NCBI GenBank assembly: GCA_001936135.1
Contig: CP012810.1
Span: 868,001 to 932,000 of the forward strand
Reading direction: 5' to 3'
Origin: Saccharomycopsis fibuligera x Saccharomycopsis cf. fibuligera
Lineage: Eukaryota > Ascomycota > Saccharomycetes > Ascoideales > Saccharomycopsidaceae
Length of the DNA: 64,000 bases
The notes beneath the pieces are model-generated. The model did no database searches. It saw only the letters and a list, made by a program, of their open reading frames with translations, and had not been told where the DNA came from. Positions 51,101 to 60,526 of this stretch are shown here, one piece after another. The position numbers and the translations under genes were made by a program. Position 1 is the stretch's first letter; every line of letters begins with the position of its first letter.

Positions 51101-53987
51101 TTCAACTGTGCTAATGGGAAAAGAAGAAATTTTTGAAAATACTCTCAGAAAAGCAAATTTAGCAACTTTTATTTGTGGGGTTATAAATACTATTGAGATG
51201 GAATTTATCTCCTTAAATGAAAACTTCTTAGATGTCTTTTGTCCAAGTGACATTATCAATTCTTCAGCTTATTTTCAAAATGATTACAATAATAATAATA
51301 ACAATGATGGAAACGGTACTGAAACTAGTAGAAGCATTATCTCAAGTATCACTGGCTATGGTATATCTGGAAGATTACTCAAATCTCAGGCTGCATTGTT
51401 TCTCGAACTTAAAACTCAAGCCTATGTTTCTGCTCTTATTGCTCACGGTTCCAAGGAAATTGCCGAGAACGATTTAGAGCATCTTTTCCCCAATGATCTA
51501 GACAAGATGTTTTTAGAACGCCGAAATGCAAGGTCTTTAACCCCAGTGGAAGAAGATCTTGTGCTAAAATGTAAATCAAGAAAAAGATTTCTTAGAGATA
51601 CTGATTCAGTCGAGGATTTGGTGGAAAGGTACAGTTTTGATGTATTTGTCAAGAATTTGCTTGAGTACATGAATAATAATCTTGGGTTCATTGTGTATGG
51701 TAGAAGATTCAGAACTTTGAGTTTGAAAGACAACACTTTATGGTCCAGTGGGATTTCTGATTATCGACCTACTTACGGATATGATAGCCCAAGATCTTTT
51801 GGCAATTTAAATGGTGCGAATGGTAACCGTAATAGTGGGAACAGTACCGGTGGTGTTAGTGGTATTCATAGTGCAAACTTGGAAGCTTTAATACGTCGCG
51901 CTACGAGTGGGCAAACTACAGATTTCAGTACTATCGCGAAAGAAAGTCGTGGAAACACACCGATTCCTGGTGTAGCTAGTACTGCTGCTTCGATGTCTAC
52001 AAGTGCATCAAAATCCGCAAACGGTAAAGAATCATCAAGATTAGATAACAAGGAGACCGCTTCTGATGGTGATTTGAATTCGCATAGAAACAATGGTATA
52101 CAAGTTGATCAAAACAAGAATGACGATGGTCAAGGACCGACGCATTTGGAGAAACAGCCAAACGCACATGTGAAATCTCGAGTAGAAACTCAGACAACGT
52201 CGCAAGTTAATTCCCAAACAGGATCGCGGACAAGCACCCCAGCACCATTCCAACCACATAGGCAATTACAAAAAAAATCCACAAAAGCTGCAAAGAAACC
52301 ACTGGACAAACCTAATAACCCTAGCAGTCGTCGAATTTGGACAAAAGAGGAAGAAGATGCCTTGAGACAAGGGATGATTTTGAAAGGTGCCCACTGGACT
52401 AAAATTTTAAAATTATATGGAGCTGGGGGCACGATATCGGAAGCGCTTAGGGAAAGGAAACCAGTTCAGTTGAAAGACAAGGCTAGAAATTGGAAAATGT
52501 TTTATTTAAAAAATGGATTACAAGTGCCGGATTTTTTAGCCGGGGTTACTGGTGAAGTGGAAATTGCCGTACGCAGTAAAGCTGGGAGAGCATTGGGAAA
52601 GAAAAGAGTCAGATTGTTGGAATTGGAAAATAATTCAGATTTGAGTGATTTAGACAAGAACACCTCTAATAAGACCAATCCTTTTAAGAAAAGTAGGACG
52701 ACTACACCCGAAGTACAAGGCTCAGGTTTGCAGAATTTGAACAAAAGTAATTCTGATAATAACACCAGCGTTGATAGTAATAACGGTCCTGAGAAAAATA
52801 CTGCAGGCAACCATAACGTTAATACTCAACGTGTTGCTAATCAGATTTCAAGTGGTGGCGGCCAAAATTCAGAGAAAGTTAGCTCGGAGGAAGTTATTAA
52901 GGAGAAACTTAGTCAGGGCGAGAATAAGGCTAATGAGGCAAATGCAAGCAGTGACAAGGACAACACAAAAGCTACCGAAGTCAATAACGATCGAAGCAAG
53001 GATCAAAGCAAGGATGGTCAAAACAAAAACGGCCAAAACGAGAATGCCACGGATGCCAATAAAGGCAATGACGGCACAAGCACAACAGAAGATATTATTA
53101 TGACAGAAGAAACCGAAAATGGCAGCCATGGTCAAAAAACACCTTATGAAAACGGCATTAAAGAAAATAACAATGAGACTCAGAATGACCATATGGATAG
53201 CTCTGTGGTTTCTGCACAAAAAGAAAAGAGTATGGCAGAAAGCGCATCTGAAGCCAATTTAAATGCACAACATCATGCCGATACAAAGCCTCAAGCTGAC
53301 GATGAAACCAATTCAAATTTTCCAACACAACCACCGTCGAGTACAAGTTCGCCTATTCAATCACAAACGAATTTAAATCTGCAAGCCAATGATGAACACA
53401 CGCCAAATTCAACCGTGGAGCCGCAAATTAGTACAGGTCTTCAACCTAACAGTGATAGTATCCCACATTCGTCACCTGAGCAGTCTGTATCAGAAAACGT
53501 ACCAGAAAACCAACCGCAAACCAAAACAAATTCTCGAATTGATGGCGATGACCAGCTAAATCCGCTAGCGAAACAAGCCGTGTTGGTGAATGGATTGTAT
53601 ACTGATGAAAACTCTCTGAGTAATACTGGAAAAGCAGACATGAGTACGTCAGCGGGGCGAGTTGCATCGGTGGATCAATTGCATACTGATGTGGATCCAC
53701 CTCAAATCGATGGTGATACTAAACCAACTTCACTAGTGAAACGTGTCTCATCAGTGGATAGTGTTCAGCACATCACCCTGGAGGCGCATAGCGCCATTAA
53801 TAGTGAAAAAGCTACTATAGGAAATAACACCAGTGCCGATAATAACATAGAGGCAGATGCCGCTATCACGTCATCAGCTGAAAATAGTGTTGCGGCTACT
53901 AGTGTGTCTCCAGCTCCCCAGGCTGATGATCATCGAGACTCGGAAGTTGTTAAACTTGATTCAGAAGAGAATGGAAAACAGGAATAG
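48123..53987 (+). CDS. TBF1: Telobox Myb factor Tbf1, greatly expanded
   Basis: 1954 residues against 562 in S. cerevisiae. Tbf1 binds TTAGGG-like sites at subtelomeres, snoRNA genes and, in CTG-clade yeasts, ribosomal-protein promoters. The diagnostic part is the Myb/telobox near residues 1402-1475: RRIWTKEEEDALRQGM, AHWTKILKLYGAGG and VQLKDKARNWKMFYLKNG, where S. cerevisiae has RTWSKEEEEAL and VQLKDKARNWKLQYLKSG. Between about 855 and 1230 lies an ordered helical region (LEKLKLISSLPYVSANQAQL, LRIFVTSSYEKIL, YVSALIAHGSKEIAENDLEH) that fits the TRF-homology domain. The first 850 residues are Gln/Asn/Glu/Asp-rich, with poly-Gln near 420-434 and a PDAAK tandem array. The last 450 are Asn/Ser/Thr/Gln-rich. 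No stop or frame break occurs in 5.9 kb. CTG codons in the Gln-rich part may be Ser. Confidence 0.92.
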   Translation: MSYHRDSNSNKNETIDNDNDNDNQRDNLIPVQQHGHDQGQHTLEELHADDDKLLTFFLQQHSNEQDQQLQEQQEQHLQNQDIDHHESNHNNGDDKGNNIATHSVSHNNTSSNEGDDNNSNDEAEANKILQQTIQNIEQSIVNSFQEELQQEENGNNNNNRNSNSNNDGNPLHEAGIEQTRQQEELQREHLQIEEAKDGLLQQQQQPQDFQQESQQESQQEHNIRILEVLPSQQQQQDKQHQSEEQKFEQQLERIEEQQRTDEIKQNGEQQRQQQQLDEKVEIEAKAETEVRPESKVSAEPDAAKPDAAKPDAAKPDAAKPDAAKPDAAKPDAAKPDAAKPDAAKPDTTEHFATAAANDNHDHDAISSKLNDSVFEAINQISGEILRQKENGNGDDDQHATEITEITKTHTVEEEEEKGSLQQQQQQQQQQQPQTEESNLSKQLVADTQQTAATSDETQSVIAYETSKDNAEQQKISNANVDANINEAAAEPTIAATNAEDQQDGDENQAERAKDPTEESDTAFTEEVLQESIREMVKSYGAVEPADRAEPADRADQENTDLRSNDQKVADHQNIIDEVFTEKNNNHEGTTIITTQERTVQEKNNNHEEKDQDSVVSITENENENENQKIQTIQEVKAKSELQPENGKAKDHDKVIADNDEVIGINIDENDKDTRQNNQQTTTIAEKGASGKVVDVDTVNTADNEATTKAKPNDSDDVIVVDSDDEQVKDTSKEGAIVIDDDEIGDKSGQKIADGKVYIVDDDKSGEEEVGKVSTDSNKNFQIKKEVTDSDKEMIDVEEAPEKTVDGPTLGKEDRTGLKRASEREDVERPQQAEKQQEEENENEVARNGEQFTLRSSDLSVLEKLKLISSLPYVSANQAQLAALPLIINAPDYLPLETQLSINSVPILDNLATQLLRIFVTSSYEKILSLTQVQELLEEDENNEELAELAANAESFQALIRLFSIAKSVYTRNEKDFISVEDVAPGIWQPGEPASTVLMGKEEIFENTLRKANLATFICGVINTIEMEFISLNENFLDVFCPSDIINSSAYFQNDYNNNNNNDGNGTETSRSIISSITGYGISGRLLKSQAALFLELKTQAYVSALIAHGSKEIAENDLEHLFPNDLDKMFLERRNARSLTPVEEDLVLKCKSRKRFLRDTDSVEDLVERYSFDVFVKNLLEYMNNNLGFIVYGRRFRTLSLKDNTLWSSGISDYRPTYGYDSPRSFGNLNGANGNRNSGNSTGGVSGIHSANLEALIRRATSGQTTDFSTIAKESRGNTPIPGVASTAASMSTSASKSANGKESSRLDNKETASDGDLNSHRNNGIQVDQNKNDDGQGPTHLEKQPNAHVKSRVETQTTSQVNSQTGSRTSTPAPFQPHRQLQKKSTKAAKKPLDKPNNPSSRRIWTKEEEDALRQGMILKGAHWTKILKLYGAGGTISEALRERKPVQLKDKARNWKMFYLKNGLQVPDFLAGVTGEVEIAVRSKAGRALGKKRVRLLELENNSDLSDLDKNTSNKTNPFKKSRTTTPEVQGSGLQNLNKSNSDNNTSVDSNNGPEKNTAGNHNVNTQRVANQISSGGGQNSEKVSSEEVIKEKLSQGENKANEANASSDKDNTKATEVNNDRSKDQSKDGQNKNGQNENATDANKGNDGTSTTEDIIMTEETENGSHGQKTPYENGIKENNNETQNDHMDSSVVSAQKEKSMAESASEANLNAQHHADTKPQADDETNSNFPTQPPSSTSSPIQSQTNLNLQANDEHTPNSTVEPQISTGLQPNSDSIPHSSPEQSVSENVPENQPQTKTNSRIDGDDQLNPLAKQAVLVNGLYTDENSLSNTGKADMSTSAGRVASVDQLHTDVDPPQIDGDTKPTSLVKRVSSVDSVQHITLEAHSAINSEKATIGNNTSADNNIEADAAITSSAENSVAATSVSPAPQADDHRDSEVVKLDSEENGKQE
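49020..49154 (+). repeat. 15-bp tandem array encoding PDAAK x9 in TBF1
   Basis: Nine nearly identical 15-bp units (CC(A/G)GATGCTGCTAAA) encode PDAAK repeats in the disordered N-terminal region. Apart from the first unit they look identical, so the array is probably young and variable in length. Confidence 0.95.
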
Positions 53988-54404
53988 TTGGGTGTTCGTA
54001 CGCTATGTCGCGCTTTATTTCGAAGCTGATTCGTTTTAGTATATTAACAAATTCCATTGCAATAAAGTACTGTATAAGACAATAAAATGTATATTAGAAG
54101 TTACTTTAAGTTAAGGCCCTTTTATTGTTTTTGCCTATCGTACCGCGTTTTTGGATAGAACACTGATAAATATAGGACTACTTTTATTGCCGTGAAACGA
54201 TAAATAGCAGTTGCACCACCAAGACAATTGCAGTTCACTGACAATGCATAGTGCTGCATGCGCAGAGTGCGATTGTCAACATGCGTCGAACGGTGCTCCT
54301 GAAAATTTCCTAAAACAGATCCTTCCAGTCATCTGTCTACTTGCTGGGGTCTTTGCACCAGAGAGTACTAAATCTGCTCAGAGCCAGCTAAAGTCTGGGC
54401 ACCA

Positions 54405-54423
54405 GTGCCTAGACACTAGGCAC
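54405..54423. repeat. Palindrome GTGCCTAG-ACA-CTAGGCAC
   Basis: Two perfectly complementary 8-bp arms are separated by ACA. Role unknown: hairpin in an RNA or binding site of a dimeric protein. Confidence 0.7.
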
Positions 54424-54848
54424 TCATCATTGGTACCTGGTTCCTGAAGCTCGACTACAACACTAATACCGCAGAACTTTTTCACGAATACGGGAGCGGA
54501 ATTTGCAAATTGTCTCACTTGTGAATCTGTCCAAAAAAAAAGAAAAAAAAATGATACAGAGGTTCCAGGCCATAAATGCAGTGGCTATTGTCAATAGTAA
54601 ATCTTTCTTTTTGAATTTAAGTGCTACTGTACATACTATATTATATTATAATATTAAGATTTGAATTTAAGTGACAATGCAGACAATGCTATTGCCTGTT
54701 TTTGACATAGTATTATAAGCCACACCATTAAAAGATCTCTTTTGACAATGCAATGGATCAAAGGTTGACCTCTTTTTGTCTGAATTGTGCATATCTACAA
54801 TTTCAAACGTAAGGTGGTACTGATTATGGGTCTGTTGTATTAATTTTC

Positions 54849-54856
54849 TATAAATA
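54849..54856 (+). promoter_or_regulatory. TATA box (TATAAATA) of the aspartyl protease gene
   Basis: A consensus TATA element lies 139 bp upstream of the ATG, a normal yeast distance and typical of regulated genes. Confidence 0.55.
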
Positions 54857-54987
54857 TGGGACAAAAGATTCTCAATTTCAAAGTCAAAATCTATTCTAGC
54901 TATAGTAAATATTATTTAGTTACTAACCAACCAACTAGTTTTTGTTTTATTATCCACACGCTCCACTTCTGTTCTGTCACTTGAAAA

Positions 54988-56208
54988 ATGCAATTTTCCA
55001 ACTCTATTCTTTTTTCAGTTCTTGCTGCTTTATGCTCATTCTCCTCTGCTCTTCCGGTTCAAAAAAGAGGTCAACAGCCACCACAAATAGACTTTCAAGT
55101 TGTTAGGTTTGGTGGTAAACATAGCACTCATAACATTAGTGCTTTCACTCCAAAAGGTACCAGATCTGCTGCTGCTGCCGGCGTGAACCTTCCTTTGGAC
55201 AACGAATATGCATTATACTTGGCTGATATTGAAATCGGCACTCCAGGGCAAAAGATTCAAATTGATGTTGACACTGGTTCTTCTGATTTATGGGTTCCAG
55301 GAGCTGGCACTCAAAGCGACTATGGTACTTATGACCACAGTAAATCTTCAACTTACAAGAAAGTTCAAGATGGATTTAAGATAAGTTACGGCGATGGGTC
55401 CGGTGCTTCTGGTGACTGGGCTACAGAAACTGTTAAGGTTGGTAGTGCTTCTGTCAAAGACTTAGAATTCGGTGATGCTACTACTCAAGATGCTGGGCAA
55501 GGTATATTTGGTGTTGGGTTCAAGGGCAATGAAGCTTCTGCACAAAGCTCTTCTTCTTTCACTTATGACAACTTACCTCTACAATTGAAAAAACAAGGTA
55601 TTATTAGTAAAGCTGCTTACTCTTTGTATTTGAATTCATTGGAAGCTACTTCCGGTTCCATTTTATTCGGTGCTATCGACAAATCCAAGTTCGATGGCGA
55701 CTTAAAAACTTTATCTGTTCAAAAGATTGACGATTCCGGTGAAGAAACCAGTGAAGCTGTGGCATTTTTTGTCAACTTGGACAGCATCAGTGCTGGAAAT
55801 GACAAGCTTGCTTCTAAAACCTACCCAGCTTTGTTGGACTCAGGTACCACTTTGATCTATGCCCCAAGCAGCATTGCCAAGAGCATTGGTTCCAAATATG
55901 GTACTTATGATTCAACACAAGGTGGCTATACTGCGTCTTGCTCCACTAAAGGCGATGATTTTGAATTCACTTTCGAAGACAAAACTATCAAAGTTCCTTT
56001 CAGCAACTTATTGTATAACCTTAACGGTAAGGCCAAGGGCAGCTCAGATACCTGTTTGGTTGGTGTCTTGGATTCTGGCTCCAACTACTACATTCTTGGT
56101 GATGGATTCTTAAGATCTGCTTATGTTTATTATGACGTTGAAAATGCTGAAGTTGGTATTGCTCAGGCTGTCTATGATAGCACCAACAGCAACATTGTCA
56201 CTGTTTAA
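54988..56208 (+). CDS. Secreted aspartyl protease (candidapepsin family)
   Basis: 406 residues. Signal peptide at about 1-21 (SILFSVLAALCSFSSALP), then a propeptide with a Kex2-type KR site at 26-27, where the remaining precursor begins; a second processing site is not obvious. Pepsin fold: YLADIEIGTPGQKIQIDVDTGSSDLWVP with catalytic Asp95, the flap YGDGSGASGDWATETV, and ALLDSGTTLIYAPSS with the second Asp284. YYILGDGFLRSAYVYYDVEN near the end is also characteristic. Cys318 and Cys356 can form the C-terminal disulfide, but the Cys pair that many candidapepsins have after the first DTGSS motif is absent (WVPGAGTQSDYGTY instead). There is no GPI signal at the C-terminus, so the product should be secreted. 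Which SAP paralog it matches cannot be said. Confidence 0.93.
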   Translation: MQFSNSILFSVLAALCSFSSALPVQKRGQQPPQIDFQVVRFGGKHSTHNISAFTPKGTRSAAAAGVNLPLDNEYALYLADIEIGTPGQKIQIDVDTGSSDLWVPGAGTQSDYGTYDHSKSSTYKKVQDGFKISYGDGSGASGDWATETVKVGSASVKDLEFGDATTQDAGQGIFGVGFKGNEASAQSSSSFTYDNLPLQLKKQGIISKAAYSLYLNSLEATSGSILFGAIDKSKFDGDLKTLSVQKIDDSGEETSEAVAFFVNLDSISAGNDKLASKTYPALLDSGTTLIYAPSSIAKSIGSKYGTYDSTQGGYTASCSTKGDDFEFTFEDKTIKVPFSNLLYNLNGKAKGSSDTCLVGVLDSGSNYYILGDGFLRSAYVYYDVENAEVGIAQAVYDSTNSNIVTV

Positions 56209-56569
56209 GCTTTAAAAATATCATCAATGTTATATGGTTTTGCTTGTCATGTTTCACTTTTCTAGTCTATTTCTTTTCTTCTTAATCCCCTTTTGCCTTC
56301 TACGTTGGTCTTGGCTCTTTCGCTAGACATTCCTTATTTTAGATACCCTATTATATGAATTATAATTTTCAATGTGAGCTTCATTAAAAACACAAAACCA
56401 TTCAACAATGTAGAGCTTTCTATTCCGTTAGATTGTTGATCAATCAAAAGAAAGTCTTTCTTTGGCTTTTAGTTTACAAAAACTATCCTTAAACTAACAA
56501 ATTAAATGCGGTAAATTCAAATTTATAGTTATACAAATGCACATACAAAGACAATCTCATAAAATGTAT
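56209..56569. other. Convergent 3' flanks of the protease gene and BMS1
   Basis: 361 bp of AT-rich 3' flank. Nothing else is seen. Confidence 0.6.
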
Positions 56570-59500
56570 CTAACGTCTTCTCTTGTTAGGTTCACCATCT
56601 TGAGGAGCAAATCTTTTACTGTTCTTGGCAAAAAACTCCTTTTTACGTTCTCTAACTTTCTCGCTCTTCTCAGTTTGTTCTTTGCTGTGCTTCTTTGCTC
56701 TTTCCTTATTCTTTTCTTCTTTCTTCATCTTCTTCTTAAGGTCCTTTTCTCTCTTAATAGTGTTCAATTGTTGCACCAACGTTCTCGTCTTCTTTTCTTC
56801 ACCATTCAAAATAACTGCTCTCTTTTGCAAGTAAGTTTGTTTCTTTTGTGGCTTCATTTGTGCAATTTGTGATTTGAACGGTAAGTCACTCTTGATTTGC
56901 TTTGGAACATACAACGGATTGAATTTCACTGGTGCTCTTTCAATCTTAGCATAAGCACTATTTGTGTTGGATGGAGTTTCGATGTTTTGGTCGGCACGGA
57001 TCTTACCAGTAAGCCTCATGCCTGTCCATTCATTCTTATCCTTCATCAAAAGTGATGTCACCGGATTGTAGAATTTTTTAACCTTCACTGGGTACCATGT
57101 CTTCAAAAACACAATATCGCTAAGCAAAATTTTATCCTCAAAAGTAGCTCTGAAATGACCGTCTGGCTGAGAAAGGGCTCTCTTGATTTCACCTCTAATA
57201 CCACTCACCGTCTTTATGGAAGCGCCTTCGAACTTCACAACTTCTAATGCAGTCGAGAACATATCTTTGATAAATGCAGTATTCTTAAAAACCTTGTATG
57301 GATAACCAACCAATTTCAACTTCTTGACGATCTCAACAGTGCTGTTAACTTCTTCAACCACACCAGAAGCAGCAATTCTGAAGCCACCACCAGTTTCGCT
57401 ATTGGCAACAATTTGAGAAGCACAGAACGTTGTGTTTGGAGTCACTAATGGACCGTAGAATGTAGCTTGACAATAAGCATGTTCTGGAGTATACTTCAAC
57501 ATTCTTGTTCTGGTTCTCGAATCTGATGTCGTGTATATTGGCAAAGTTTGAAATCTTCTCCAACCTAATGACAAAATAAATGGATCATTAGACTTAAGAA
57601 TCTTTTTGTGCCAACGATGTTTTCTAATTCTAACATTTAACATACCAAAATTCATTTCAGTTGGTAACAACCCACCAAGAATGACAGGGTACACCGGGTC
57701 AAAATTTTCAATGAATTCGCAAGGCAAATCATTGAAGATAACTTTCACATAAGAGCCAGCTTTGTAACCATCAATTTTAGTTCTAGTTTCTTCATCCAAT
57801 TTTTCCAACTCAAGCTTATTTATTTCCAATTGTTTGGCCATTTTTGCCTTTTGGAACTCATACCAAGATTCGTACTCATTAAGCTCCTCATTTTCTTTGT
57901 ACTTGCCACCAAATTCTTCATCTTCTGCCTCAAACTGAAGACGCAATTGTTCTTTCTTTTTAGCAAGTCTGGCTCTTCTTTCTGACACTGACAAATTTTC
58001 TTCATCATCTGATGCATTATCTTCATCTTCATTGTCAGATTTTGCTTCTTCAGCTTCGAAGTCGGCAAAATCATCGCCATCCTTTTGAGTTTCCTTTGTT
58101 GGTTGCTCATGTTCAACGTCTTCAAAATCCCCACTTTCGTCTTCAGAATTTTCTTCATTGTCAAGTTGCTTTTGCATTCTTAATCTTTCTCTTGGTGACA
58201 CAAAGAAAAACTTGTCTTTGAGCTGTTTAAAATCAGCGCTCGCTACATCCCAGACTTTTTCAAGTTCTTCAATAGAATCGTATTTTGGCTTAGAAACATC
58301 CAAATTGTCATCCAACTGAGAAGTAACTTTTTTAGCAAAAAATTCTTCATCATCTTCTTTTTCGATTTCATCATCTTCTTCGTCACTTTCTTGATCTTGC
58401 CCGGTCCATTTCTTGATGACCTCTTCTGGAGAAAATTCGTCAGCATAGATCAATTTGTTGATGTCCCAAGTTTTTCTACCCATTGACCCTTTCAACTTGG
58501 AAGCAGTATTTCTCCAACCATCAGCTTCTTCATCTTCTTCATCCGAAAGGTTGAATTCGGTATCTTCTTGAAATTCGTACTCATCTTTACCATTACTTTG
58601 ATCCTCAGCAGCAAAAGTTTTTGAGCCTTTATTGATTTTTCTAAGAGAGGTTCTACCAACATTACCCCTTTCAATATCATCATCATTATCAGATAATTCT
58701 TCATCTAAATCACTTAACAATCCATCTTCTTCGCCCTCACTTCCTTCATTATTGTCTTCATACTCATCTGCACTGAGGTCATCGTTATCTTTTAGCACCT
58801 TAGAATCAGCAAACAATTGTAAACCGAAATTATTTTCAGATTCTTCTTCCGCATCACTATCCTCAGTAGCAGTTTTTTTGTTGGCCAAATCTTTAATCAA
58901 TTTGGACTCCAATTCTTTATCTTTGGTGTTATCTATTAAACGGCCTTCACCATGATGTTTGGAACCAACATCAATATACACAGTATCTTTATCAATCAAA
59001 ACACCGCCAACGTCCGACATTGGGGCATAAATGATTCTTTGCTTTTCTTCTAATCTTTTTCTTCTATGTTTTCTAGGAGCAATGGTCTCGCCATTTGCGG
59101 CGGCAGCTTTAGCTTGTTCGATTTCAAATTCGTTGACTTTTTGTTCAAAATATGGAGTTGGAACTGGGTCTGGAAGTTTTTCTATCGTATTGACTTTATA
59201 ATCACCGAGACCAGCAATATGAACGGTATGAGTCTCCTTCATATTAAGACCATGGACATAGCCATACATTGCTACTTTACGATCACATTTTGGATTGTTA
59301 GTGATAGTCATTGGATTGGTCAAATCATTGACTCTATCAACGAGTAAATACGGATGATCATTTCTCCACTTCAATGGACGGAATTTCATAACAGAAATAA
59401 ATCTTGACAAGTTGAGGATTTCACGATCTGGGTATCTACCATTGATAATACCTGAAAGGTAAAATAATTTAGCCCCTTTGTAAACTTCGGTCCAAAATCT

Positions 59501-60082
59501 ATGTTTCAAAACTTTTTTTTGTGCTCTCAAAGTGCTTTGGCTTTTAAACAAATCACAATGTGTCACACAACCAATAACCTTAGGCATACCGTGATGTTGT
59601 GCAATGTTCAAAAATTCAAAAGTTTCCATTTCTAAACCAAAATTACCATCAATCATAATCAACACCAAATCCAAAATCTTAGCGGCATCAATCATACTGT
59701 TCAAATCTGGTTTGACTTCAATTATGGTGATCCTTCTTCTCTTACCAGAAACCAAAGTGATTGGGCCTTTAACTTCAGAGATTGAAGTCTTGGTAAATCT
59801 CTTAACTAAGGACTTGACCAATGTGGTTTTCCCCACTCCGCTTGGCCCTACAACACCAACAATAACAGGAGGCTCTTCTTCATCAGGGAGCCTCGTCACC
59901 ATAGGAACATGGTATTTCTTTTCAGTGACATCTGCGCCTCTTTGAATATTCTTCATCATTTTGCCTGGAGCACTGACGGCAAAAGCCTTTGGGTTTCTGC
60001 CTTGAGCAGAAGCATTCTTCATTCTATCTTTGGCAGTCTTCCTGCCGCCCGTTCTATGGGGCTTGTTTGACTGCTGATCCAT
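56570..60082 (-). CDS. BMS1: Ribosome biogenesis GTPase Bms1
   Basis: 1170 residues from the ATG at 60082-60080 (MDQQSNKPHRTGGRKT); S. cerevisiae has 1183. A nucleolar GTPase of the small-subunit processome that, with Rcl1, is needed for early pre-rRNA cleavages. The GTPase domain has the P-loop VGPSGVGKTTLVKSL (GPSGVGKT 79-86), VKGPITLVSGKRRRIT, LVLIMIDGNFGLEMETFEFL and VTHCDLFKSQSTLRAQKK, then TEVYKGAKLFYLSGIINGRY. Very acidic stretches fill the middle (about 400-720). The C-terminal conserved part has GGLLPTEMNFGMLNVRIRKHRW, LGWRRFQTLPIYT, TPEHAYCQATFYGPL, GVVEEVNSTVEIVKKLKLVG and IRGEIKRALSQPDG, and a basic tail of Lys/Arg runs. The promoter carries PAC and RRPE elements. Confidence 0.97.
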   Translation of the reverse strand: MDQQSNKPHRTGGRKTAKDRMKNASAQGRNPKAFAVSAPGKMMKNIQRGADVTEKKYHVPMVTRLPDEEEPPVIVGVVGPSGVGKTTLVKSLVKRFTKTSISEVKGPITLVSGKRRRITIIEVKPDLNSMIDAAKILDLVLIMIDGNFGLEMETFEFLNIAQHHGMPKVIGCVTHCDLFKSQSTLRAQKKVLKHRFWTEVYKGAKLFYLSGIINGRYPDREILNLSRFISVMKFRPLKWRNDHPYLLVDRVNDLTNPMTITNNPKCDRKVAMYGYVHGLNMKETHTVHIAGLGDYKVNTIEKLPDPVPTPYFEQKVNEFEIEQAKAAAANGETIAPRKHRRKRLEEKQRIIYAPMSDVGGVLIDKDTVYIDVGSKHHGEGRLIDNTKDKELESKLIKDLANKKTATEDSDAEEESENNFGLQLFADSKVLKDNDDLSADEYEDNNEGSEGEEDGLLSDLDEELSDNDDDIERGNVGRTSLRKINKGSKTFAAEDQSNGKDEYEFQEDTEFNLSDEEDEEADGWRNTASKLKGSMGRKTWDINKLIYADEFSPEEVIKKWTGQDQESDEEDDEIEKEDDEEFFAKKVTSQLDDNLDVSKPKYDSIEELEKVWDVASADFKQLKDKFFFVSPRERLRMQKQLDNEENSEDESGDFEDVEHEQPTKETQKDGDDFADFEAEEAKSDNEDEDNASDDEENLSVSERRARLAKKKEQLRLQFEAEDEEFGGKYKENEELNEYESWYEFQKAKMAKQLEINKLELEKLDEETRTKIDGYKAGSYVKVIFNDLPCEFIENFDPVYPVILGGLLPTEMNFGMLNVRIRKHRWHKKILKSNDPFILSLGWRRFQTLPIYTTSDSRTRTRMLKYTPEHAYCQATFYGPLVTPNTTFCASQIVANSETGGGFRIAASGVVEEVNSTVEIVKKLKLVGYPYKVFKNTAFIKDMFSTALEVVKFEGASIKTVSGIRGEIKRALSQPDGHFRATFEDKILLSDIVFLKTWYPVKVKKFYNPVTSLLMKDKNEWTGMRLTGKIRADQNIETPSNTNSAYAKIERAPVKFNPLYVPKQIKSDLPFKSQIAQMKPQKKQTYLQKRAVILNGEEKKTRTLVQQLNTIKREKDLKKKMKKEEKNKERAKKHSKEQTEKSEKVRERKKEFFAKNSKRFAPQDGEPNKRRR

Positions 60083-60526
60083 AATGTTCAAGGGGTTACT
60101 ATTGGAACAAAAACAGCGGGAAGAGTCAGATGAAGATAATCAGGTCTAGATTATGATATCTTTGATCTTAACTTACTATGTAAGTCAGCAGCATTATATT
60201 ATGTACGTATGTAAGGAAAGAAAAAAAAAAATTTTTTGGCCTCATCGCAAAAATTTTCAGTCGCGCGCACATAACCGTAACCATGCGTATAGACAAAATT
60301 GTAAACGACTCACGACTTTACCATAAGTTATTAAGCACATCAATTCTGCTAGCTACAGTTTTTAGGCTGTTTACGCAAGATGTTTTATAGAATCAAATAA
60401 AAAGCATTTTTTTAAAAGTTTATCAAATTACTTAAAATAAAACAAAACAGAGGAAATAACAAAAACAAATATCTAAGAAAAAAACTTAAGAGCAAGAAGC
60501 ACTTTCTAAAGCATAATCATCCAAAA
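60083..60526. other. BMS1 promoter and 3' flank of URA2
   Basis: 444 bp. Holds the PAC/RRPE pair and AT-rich sequence beyond the URA2 stop. No gene is seen. Confidence 0.65.
60241..60257 (-). promoter_or_regulatory. PAC and RRPE elements of the BMS1 promoter
   Basis: CTCATCGC (PAC, GCGATGAG on the gene strand) at 60241-60248 directly adjoins AAAAATTTT (RRPE) at 60249-60257, about 160-175 bp upstream of the BMS1 ATG. This pair, bound in yeasts by Dot6/Tod6 and Stb3-type factors, marks ribosome-biogenesis genes. Confidence 0.75.

Larger units (their letters stand above)
53988..54987. other. Intergenic region between TBF1 and the protease gene
   Basis: The TBF1 3' flank has AATAAA-like signals near 54060-54090. 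A 19-bp palindrome lies at 54405-54423. A direct repeat TTGAATTTAAGTG occurs at 54611-54623 and 54661-54673. A TATA box precedes the protease gene. No gene is supported; the frame at 54211-54447 has no recognisable family. Confidence 0.55.

Noticed and set aside
54211-54447. 78-codon Cys/Ser-rich frame before the protease gene
   Set aside because: It overlaps a palindrome and has no family resemblance. Better explained as spacer.
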